This document shows positions 56,390 to 64,000 of a DNA stretch of 64,000 nt, in pieces. A program made the position numbers and the translations under genes. Every line of letters begins with the position of its first letter. Within the stretch, counting starts at the first letter, position 1. The notes beneath the pieces are model-generated. The model was not told where the DNA came from. It ran no database searches and saw only the letters and a list, made by a program, of their open reading frames with translations. The DNA comes from Bactrocera neohumeralis (lineage: Eukaryota > Arthropoda > Insecta > Diptera > Tephritidae), in assembly GCF_024586455.1 (NCBI RefSeq), contig NW_026089623.1, forward strand, positions 15,256,236 through 15,320,235, written 5' to 3'.

Positions 56390-58669
56390 TATTATTACAT
56401 GATTATTTATGGTACACAAAATTGTTAAACTCAGTGAACAATTTACGGCTTATACATACAGTAAGAGCTTTTATGGACAATCCCCCCTCTTGTTACATTC
56501 ACTCACTTAAATCTTCTACTGGAATTGCAACAGATGTGCTCCAAACTGCAGAAATATTTGCCACTTATTTTGCATCGGCTTCTGCAGATGAACAGTTTTC
56601 AAGTGAATACATTTCTGAAAAAAATCGCGTCCTCAAATCGGTAAGCAAGGTGAATAAAATTTCAAAGTCTGCTAGTAGTCTTGAAGAAGAAATTACACTG
56701 TTTGAACTGGAAAATAACCTTAAAAATACTAAAGATAATTGTCCTGGACCGGACAGAATCACCTATGCAATGATTAAAAATGCGCCTCTGGTACTAAAAA
56801 GTCGTTTAATTAATTTATATAATTTAAACTAGTGTGTTTCCCCACTCTTGGAAAAAATCGAACGTCATTTGTATTCCAAAAAATATGAATAAGAAAGATG
56901 AATACAAAAAATAACCGTCCTATCTCTCTTTTATCATGTTTAAGCAAACTGTTGGAAAAAATAATATCAAAACGAATACAATTATTTTTATTTCAAGACA
57001 ATCTGATAAGGAGAAAACAAACTGCTTTTAAACCTAGGCCAGTCATGGTAGAGGCAATATAATAGGCATAATCTACCTATACCACTTTCTGGTTAGTAAT
57101 TTATCAACTCGAAATCACTGCTCTGTTATAAGTGTTGATTTTACAAAAGCCTTTGATCGTATAGGTGTTCACTCTATACTCTAATCAACTTGATCAGTGG
57201 AAAGTTGGTCAAAAAATCTACAACTATACAAAAGCTTTTTTTTTTTATCAAATGAAACATTTATGGTCAACGTAAACGGATATAAATCAAACTTGAAAAA
57301 ATTAGAAAACGGAGTACCACAGTCTTCTCCCTTATCGGTGACGTTATTTCTAATCGCATTTAAATTTAAATGCTTTAATGGAAAAAATTAATAACTTATC
57401 CCACTAGTTATATGCAGATGACCTCTCAAAAAATATTTTCACTGCATGCATTTTTAAATTACCTGGGAATAAAATATATAACTGCATACAAAACTCAGAT
57501 AACATCCTGTACATAGACTTCAAGGCTCTAGCTCACTGGAAAAGATACCTAAAAGTTAATTCCACAATCACGGAAATCTTCAAAATGGTTAAGAAGATAG
57601 ATATAGATTTTTTGAAACTAAAAACTTACAAAGTATTTAGTCCTCCCTGGAAATCTGCAGAATCTCTTTTCATCTCCAGTGGTTTTACCAAAAATAGCTC
57701 GAACCCATTTTCTTTAAGGCAACTACATGCTGAGAAAGTGCAAAAATGGAAGCAAAAGAACTGGCTAATTTGGTACTGTGATGGTTCAAAGAAAGTTGAA
57801 AACACTTTTGCTATTACAACAGAATCTAAAGAACTAATCAAAAAGGACTTTTGCCTCGCCTCGCAAACTTCATTAAAAAACAACGTGTCTTATGAAAACA
57901 AAATTAATGCTCATTGTAAAACTATGCATTATAACCCTGACAGACGACCAAAATTAATGCGCCTTAAGCAACGCTAATGCCCATTGCAATTTTATGGTGA
58001 CAGATGGCAGACTTGTGCATTTAGACAGCTGATAGTGAAATTTGTTTATTTATTTACAAAAAAAAGTGAAATAAAAGTTTGCCAAAAAGTTAAGAATATT
58101 GGAAAAATGGATAGCAAACTGTGCGTTGTTTATTTTCTGCGATCTAAAAATATTAAAATTTGTTTTTGTTGATATACTTGCACATAATTTAATTAGCAAT
58201 ATAAAAACTGTTTACCTCTGAAGCTGTAAATACAAACAAAGCGGCAGATATTTAGTAAATTGAGCTAAATGCACGAAATTTTTGTGCATTACTAACTTGC
58301 ATTAACATGGGTCAAATGTGCAAGTAAATGTAAATTAATCCTGCTAATGCATATTAGCGCTGTCGTCTGTCAGGGCTATTCGTTATCTCAACAACAAGTC
58401 AGCAAATTGAATTTTAAGACGAAACACTAACAACTTGTTTTGATGAGACTTAAACTCGGCCATACAGAGCTAACGCATGGATATCTACTTTCAAAAGAAT
58501 CACCACCACTGCATGAACTGCAATGATATCCTGACCTTGCAACACCTAATAAACTGCTACAACCACACATCGCAAAATGTTGACTTGCATACCGCTATAG
58601 CAACACTACTTTTTTTCTAGTATGTCTGTAAATTTATTTACAGATCGTATTAAAATAAATAAATAAATT
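56390..58669 (+). pseudogene. I-like LINE ORF2 relic, split by a MITE
   Basis: Plus strand: NCPGPDRITYAMIKNAPL (RT start near 56740), CVFPHSWKKSNVICIPK in another frame, VDFTKAFDRIGVHS near 57130, LENGVPQSSPLSVTLFLIAF near 57310 (Gln-Ser in place of Gln-Gly), LYADDL near 57410, then SPPWKSAESLF and IWYCDGSKK near 57770 (RNase H start). The MITE 57935-58375 follows, and beyond it LGHTELTHGYLLSKE and HHHCMNCNDILTLQHLINCYNH (58510-58580), the C-terminal knuckle. The tail is (AAAT)n at about 58655. Many shifts; a 5' portion with the endonuclease is missing. Different family from 1-4425 but same clade by domain order. Confidence 0.75.
57935..58375. mobile_element. MITE with CCCTGACAGACGA ends, copy 2 (441 bp)
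   Basis: Ends CCCTGACAGACGA and (inverted) CCCTGACAGACGAC. Internal blocks match copy 1 at 16939-17522, which carries about 140 bp more. It interrupts the RNase H region of the surrounding LINE. Confidence 0.85.
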
Positions 58670-58727
58670 CAGGCAACTTATCAGCTGTATACTAAGGTTT
58701 AGAGTTAAAAATGTTTAGATAAATTAA

Positions 58728-60305
58728 AAAATTCTTCTTCTTCTTAATTGGCGTAGACACCGCTTACGCGATTATAGCCGAGTTAACAACAGTGCGCCAG
58801 TCGTTTCTTCTTTTCGCTACGTGGCGCCAATTGGATATTCCAAGCGAAGCCAGGTCCTTCTCCACTTGGTCCTTCCAACGGAGTGGAGGTCTTCCTCTTT
58901 CTCTTCTTCCCCCGGCGGATACTGCGTCGAATACTTTTAGAGCTGGAGTGTTTTCGTCCATTCGGACAACATGACCTAGCCAGCGTAGCCGCTATCTTTT
59001 AATTCGCTGAACTATGTCGATGTCGTCGTATATCTCGTACAGCTCATCGTTCCATCGAATGCGGTATTCGCCGTGGCTAACGCGCAAAGGACCATAAATC
59101 TTTCGCAGAACTTTTCTCTCGAAAACTCGCAACGTCGACTCATCCCTTGTTGACATCGTCCAAGACTCTGCACCATATAGCAGGACGGGAATTATGAGTG
59201 ACTTATAGAGTTTGGTTTTTGTTTGTCGAGAGAGGACTTTGCTTCTCAATTGCCTACTCAGTCCGAAGTAACACCTGTTGGCAAGAGTAATAATGCGTTG
59301 GATTTCAAGTCTGACATTGTTGGTGGTGTTTATACCTAAATAGACGAAATTATCTACAACTTCAAAGTTATGACTGTCAACAGTGACGTGAGAGCCAAGT
59401 CGCGAGTGCGACGACTGTTTGTTTGATGACAAGAGATATTTCGTCTTGCCCTCGTTCACTGCCAGACCCATTTCTTTTGCTTCCTTGTCCAGCCTGGAGA
59501 AAACAGAACTAACGGCGCGGGTGTTGAGGCCGATGCGGTTGCAGCTGTACACTCTTATAGAAGATGGTACCTTCTCTATTTAGTTCTGCGGCTCGAACTA
59601 TTTTCCCCAGAAGCAGGTTGAAAAAGTCGCACGATAGAGAATCTCCTTGTCTGAAACCTCGCTTGGTATCGAACGACTCGGAGAGGTCCTTCCCGATTCT
59701 GACGAAGCTTTTGGTGTTGCTCAACGTCAGCTTACACAGCCGTATTAGTTTTGCGGGGATACCAAATTCAGACATCGCGGCATAAAGGCAGCACCTTTTC
59801 GTGCTGTCGAAAGCAGCTTTGAAATCGACGAAGAGGTGGTGTGTGTCGATTCTCCTTTCACGGGTCTTTTCCAAGATTTGGCGCATGGTGAATATCTGGT
59901 CGGTTGTTGATTTGCCAGGTCTAAAGCCCCACTGATAAGGTCCAATCAGTTTGTTGACGGTGGGCTTTAATCTTTCACACAATACGCTCGATAGAACCTT
60001 ATATGCGATGTTGAGGAGGCTAATCCCACGGTAGTTGGCGCAGATTGTGGGGTCTCCTTTTTTATGGATTGGGCATAGCACACTTAAATCCAATCGTTGG
60101 GCATGCTTTCGTCCGACCATATTTTACAAAGAAGCTGATGCATGCTCCTTATCAGTTCTTCGCCGCCGTGTTTGAATAGCTCGGCCGGCAATCCGTCGGC
60201 CCCTACCGCATTGTTGTTCTTCAGGCGGGCAATTGCTATTCGAACTTCTTCATGGTCGGGTAATGGAACGTCTGCTCAATCGTCATCGATTGGGGAAATT
60301 TAAAA
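58728..60305 (-). mobile_element. RTE-clade LINE, 5'-truncated
   Basis: The RT and C-terminal region lie on the minus strand with a short 3' tail of TTCTTCTTC-type repeats (58731-58745). Relics of the same type are at 47222-47812 and 36045-37016. Confidence 0.8.
58764..60200 (-). pseudogene. RTE ORF relic: RT without its YADD box, and C-terminal region
   Basis: Minus strand: DLSVLCPIHKKGDPTICANY, GISLLNIAYKVLSSVLCERL, YQWGFRPGKSTTDQIF, HHLFVDFKAAFDST, GFRQGDSLSCDFFNLLL (60120-59600). At about 59540-59560 the frame breaks: KSVQL goes to GLNTRAVSS, where copy 2 has LLANFDDIDMNG. So the segment holding the two catalytic Asp is missing and the frame is shifted. Downstream, in another frame, LAVNEGKTKYLL, VDSHNFEVVDNFVYLG, RSKVLSRQTKTKLYKSLI, LLYGAESWTM, RVFERKVLRKIYGP; then near 58960-58764 RERGRPPLRWKDQVEKDL, the usual RTE C-terminus. 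Otherwise well preserved. Confidence 0.85.
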
Positions 60306-60909
60306 AATTAGTATTCCCAAATTCTGATAACATAACAAGATAAGTATTTTGGAAACAGTTACAGTTAGGTGTGTTCTAGAAACGCATGATTTCATTAATT
60401 GTTATCATTGAAACTGCTGTTTGCAGGAAGTGAAGTGTTTTCAACTGATGTAAATATTTTATTTTTCAAAAATTTAAATTTTCTCTAACTAAAATAAGTG
60501 CTATATTAGTGCTACAGTCAGAGTTTTGCTGGCAAAGCTTTTACGATTTTTTCCAAAAGGACGTTTCCAAATGACCGAAAGATGCAGACTATTCTTTAGG
60601 AAAAAAAGCCCATATCGAAATTATTTTGTTAACTAATAGAGGCTGACATTGCATAGAGAGCGCATTGAATGTTAAATGCATGACAATGTTATAACAAAAT
60701 GTATACGCATTTTCGGAACGTAGTGTTTGGTAGGCATGCCAGATTATTTCTATAGTAACGTAGTGGCTATCGATTTAAGTGTTAAGTTTCATTTATAACT
60801 TTTCAATTTTTATTTTATCTCTTTTTAAAATCTATTGGCTAAATATTTATTATTATTGAGTACAACTTTTTTCTGTTTGTGTCTAAAGAGTAGCAAAGTT
60901 ATGTAAAAA
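60306..60909. other. AT-rich spacer, no gene seen
   Basis: No motif recognised on either strand. Confidence 0.5.
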
Positions 60910-61608
60910 TACAAGGTGCGTTTTAAAGTAATCTAGCCCCCCTGGTGGCGCCATCTATATGTCGACTAGTGCGTTAGAATATGCTATCTTTATCGATTGT
61001 CCGTGAGAATTTCATGGCATTTCATCAATTAGAAGTGAAGATATTGCGTTTTAAGTGTGAATATGCTTGTGTTATCGGTGCGAAAAATTGGTAAAACTTT
61101 TACCGAAACGTTTCAATTGATGAAGCAAGTTTATGGCAATGATTGCCTATCCCGTAGCAGAGTGCACGAGTGGTTTAAACGTTTTCAAAGTAGTCGTGAA
61201 GACATAAATGACGATCAACATGCGGGCCAATCAAAATCCGTGATCACCGGAAATTCCATCGGAACTGTGCGTGAATTCATCAAAAATCAGCCGAAATCAT
61301 CATTGAAATTCACGGAAATGGAATTGAACATCTCCAAAACATCGATTTATCGCATTTTGACCGAACATTTGGGCTTACGAAAGGTTACGCACCGAAAATC
61401 ACATTTTAACCATTAACCACTCCCCGTATTCACCTGATACGAGTATGGCACCGTGCGACTTTTTCCTTTTCGGAAAAATGCATTTTTCCATAAAAGGCAA
61501 GCGTTATGCAGACGTTGAGGCCATTCAAAAGGCTTGCACCGGCATTTTGCCGAAAAACCATTTGTTCTGTTTCTTTTAAGTCCTGTTTACTTTGGAACGC
61601 ACCTTGTA
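60910..61608 (+). mobile_element. mariner-like element, internally deleted (copy 2)
   Basis: TA plus CAAGGTGCGTT at the left; inverted CAAGGTGCGTTCCAAAGTAA at the right, then TA. The left TIR has diverged after about 10 bp. Same family as 40562-41317 but opposite orientation. Confidence 0.85.
61057..61580 (+). pseudogene. mariner transposase with catalytic core deleted
   Basis: N-terminal part open to 61416: FTETFQLMKQVYGNDCLSRS, VHEWFKRFQSSREDINDD, then the second HTH KSSLKFTEMELNISKTSIYR and TEHLGLRKV. It then jumps to a YSPDMAPCDFFLFGKM-type segment near 61430-61480 in shifted frames (PLPVFT..., CDFFLFGKMHFSIKGKRYAD). The block with the first two catalytic Asp residues, normally over 100 residues, is absent. 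It may still bind TIRs but cannot cut. The ATG at 61057 is not certain; the real start may be a little upstream. Confidence 0.8.
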
Positions 61609-61787
61609 TATGAGCATTTCACACAGTAATCAGACCGGTATTCGTAATTTCATTTTTACAGCTGGAAGAGAGGGGTGCCTTTTGCGAAATTTTCGGCTTT
61701 GCAGTTTTCAGCGATTCCAAGCACCAACTGGTTTAACCCTGTTCGAGACCAACGGTCTGATACACTTAGTCGAGACCAATGGTGCTT

Positions 61788-62470
61788 GGCTAGGCCAAGT
61801 GGTGTTTACATACATTTGTATGAAAATACGTGTTATATTTACACTCATATATGTACAATATAGATACATTTTTGAAATTTCTTACCTCTCGATTTGGTTG
61901 AAATCAAATTGACTGATTTGTTCACGCTTGGCATGGCAATAGCGTTCACAAAAAATGTAACATTTTCAGAAAAATTACATTTTTTGTAACCTTTTAAAAC
62001 GCTCTAGCGGCTAAAGTATTTGACCTAGGTGGGTCAAATAAATTGCACCGGTTAGGTAATTTAAAGAGCTTTCAGGAAATGTATAATTCGGCCCCACCGG
62101 GGCGTGGCTATAGGCGAAAATTTTCCCCCTTTTGTTTCACTACAGTTGGGGGGGTATGGGGCCGGGGGGGATCAAAAGTTCACCCCTGGGGCTTTCAGGA
62201 AAAAAAAACCTCCTCAACCTCCCCTCTATCTCTACCAGGGGCGTGGAAATAGCGTTCACAAAAATTGTAACATTTTGAGAAAATTACATTTTTCTTAACC
62301 TTTAAAACGCTCTAGCGGCTAAAGTATTTGACCTAGATAAACATAAAAACCAATTTGGACATGTAACGAACATGAAAACAGATAAATCAAATGGCGAAGT
62401 GATAGAAACTTACCAAAGTTCATATATTTTCATACAAAATATATGGGATCTAGCCAAGCACCATTAGTGC
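61788..62470. repeat. Region bounded by inverted GGTGCTTGGCTAG, with internal direct repeat
   Basis: GGTGCTTGGCTAGGCC near 61779-61797 is inverted as GATCTAGCCAAGCACC near 62449-62464. Inside, about 61930-62035 and 62243-62340 are direct repeats (AATAGCGTTCACAAAAA, GCTCTAGCGGCTAAAGTATT); the first contains a hairpin ACAAAAAATGTAA/TTACATTTTTTGT. A G/C-rich block lies between. Non-coding. Confidence 0.6.
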
Positions 62471-63154
62471 ACTAAGGTGTAATATTATAATATCCTTTTT
62501 TCGTCCTTTTCGATACTATATCCTTGAATTTTGTTTCTGAATTCTATAGACAATAAAATTCTAGGAAGCTACCTGGAAGCGCAAGTGGTTTGCTACACTC
62601 TAAATATATTTAAATAACATTTAAAAACAAAATATGCCTGGCCAGACCCGAGGGTCTTGTTGAGGGTTAATAACTTTGATTTTATTTTTTTGTTTTGAGT
62701 TTATGTAGATCATAGAAGTTGCTCTGCGAAATTTCAGGTTTGTAACTTTCTGCATACCTGAGATATGCGATGGGTTATAAAATACCCATTGGGCTAATAA
62801 GAGTTCAAAGTGCACCTGAAATTTTATATATTTGTATGTGACAACCTGTTGATGGGCTGTTCGTCATGTCTCGATCACAATCAACTGTGTTACGAAGTAG
62901 ATGCAAGTGAAACTGCAATTGTGAAATAGTGCGGGTGTTGAAATTATAAATAATTTTCTGGTTTTTGAAAATATCTCAACTTTGACTTTGAAAATGGAAA
63001 TATTGTCCTGTCTTATAAGGAGTGTATAGTACTTTACATTTCCTCTATGATTTAGATTATTCTTCGCGTGAACACTGTGGCGTGGGTATTTAAATACACA
63101 GAAATGGGTTAATTATGCGAATTTGGTTAACAAAACAAAACATTTATTTATAAA
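62471..63154. other. AT-rich spacer, no gene seen
   Basis: No motif recognised. If an LTR element starts at the right edge, part of this could be its LTR. Confidence 0.4.
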
Positions 63155-64000
63155 TTGAATAAAAAAAAATCGATTTCTGGAACAGGCAAATTCGATATTC
63201 CACTCATTACTTCGTTTGTATGTGAAGGTGAAATTCATATGTGTTTAAATGAGTTAAGGATCCACCTCATCTACTCGATAAAACTGGCGCATCCTAATGG
63301 AACAGTTCAACTCACCACTTCCGATGACACCATACTCACTCATCACACTTCTAGATCATTCAACCCACTCAACAAAAAGTATGGCAAAAAGGATAGCAAA
63401 CATTATTATTTTCGTTTACACCATTCGTACCAAGCAATTTGTCTACAAGACATTCGCTTCTGCACTGCGCCGCGTTAGGACTCTACCCTAATTATACCTT
63501 TTTCGGTACCAATCCTGCGCGCTGCAATAATTTGAAGAACCGAAGAAGAATCGGACAAATCGTTTCGTTACCCTCGAACCTGCTGACTTTTAAACAATAA
63601 TTAAAGTTGTAACGTTACTAACTTTTTATAAAAAGAAATTAAACTTTAATAAATCGGATTTTTACTTAATCTGAGTGTAAGTGATTTATTAACTATCTGA
63701 TTGGTGGTGGGTGTTCCCACTAATTGGGCACCCAATTATTCATAGTCCTTCGAGCCTTACCGAAAGGCACCTCGGATAATTAATAAAAAAAAATTAAATA
63801 CATACATATGTATATGTACATATAAACAGTGCTAAAGGGCATAAATGTGTATACACAAATTGTGGTGACAAAACTTCAAAAAATTGTAGTAAAACAGTTC
63901 TGTAAACAAACCAAGCAAAGGCTAAATAACAAAATAAATATACAAATAAGACAAAAGAAAAAATTCCGGCAACAAAAAAATCTGCAGTGAATTGCCGAAA
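63155..64000 (+). other. Possible start of a BEL/Pao-like LTR element (end of LTR and leader), cut by window edge
   Basis: AATAAATCGGATTTTTAC near 63650 looks like an LTR poly-A/U5 region; GTCCTTCGAGCC at about 63748 resembles the leader of BEL/Pao elements; then an A-rich leader with CAACAAA follows to the edge. The open frame 63155-63478 has no recognisable domain and would lie inside the LTR. Neither the LTR ends nor a convincing primer site could be proven. Confidence 0.25.

Noticed and set aside
63155..63478. 107-codon open frame
   Set aside because: No domain; probably inside an LTR or chance.

Overview
This window looks like repeat-rich nuclear DNA of a dipteran insect. A tephritid-type fly is my guess, made from the element families and the many CATA/TATG microsatellites; it is not proven. 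The DNA is AT-rich with no operon-like structure. I could not find one confident host gene, tRNA, rRNA or CRISPR array. Almost everything recognisable is a transposable element or a relic of one, in both orientations and often nested.

Layout. 1-4.4 kb: near-complete I-clade LINE (ORF1 end, ORF2 with endonuclease, RT and RNase H). 6.0-13.3 kb: two diverged inverted-repeat arms enclosing a hAT MITE, a THAP-like/coiled-coil accessory gene and a convergent three-exon PIF/Harbinger transposase; a pogo-like MITE sits in the right arm. 13.4-16.3 kb: R1-clade LINE with four in-frame stops. 16.9-17.5 kb: MITE. 19.4-22.4 kb: giant inverted repeat with about 1.15-kb arms and nested CGCGCG palindromes. 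22.9-24.0 and 29.5-30.8 kb: foldback-like elements whose core is a roughly 94-bp satellite. 26.5-29.3 kb: CR1/Jockey-group LINE (PHD-finger ORF1) lacking its RT core. 30.8-32.4 kb: Tc1-like element with IR/DR ends. 32.6-33.3 kb: mini-me-like element. 33.3-35.6 kb: Jockey relic. 36.0-37.0 kb: RTE relic. 37.4, 45.7 and 25.9 kb: a MITE family flanked by TTAA. 39.3 kb: second hAT MITE, with a perfect 8-bp target duplication. 40.6 and 60.9 kb: internally deleted mariners. 43.6-44.5 kb: Helitron end with a nested mariner. 44.8-45.6 kb: piggyBac transposase tail. 47.7-50.0 kb: a 1,156-bp recent tandem duplication. 50.3-51.9 kb: Helitron Rep/helicase relic. 56.4-58.7 kb: second I-like LINE split by a MITE. 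58.7-60.3 kb: RTE LINE without its catalytic YADD. The right edge may hold the start of an LTR element.

Interplay. The autonomous families could once have moved their short derivatives, but every coding region I read carries at least one break, is truncated, or lacks a catalytic segment. The two most interesting structures are the Harbinger/THAP-like convergent pair between inverted arms and the hairpin-rich foldback/satellite families at 19-31 kb. Mixed-orientation nested relics without host genes also fit pericentromeric heterochromatin or a piRNA-cluster-like locus; this is inference only.
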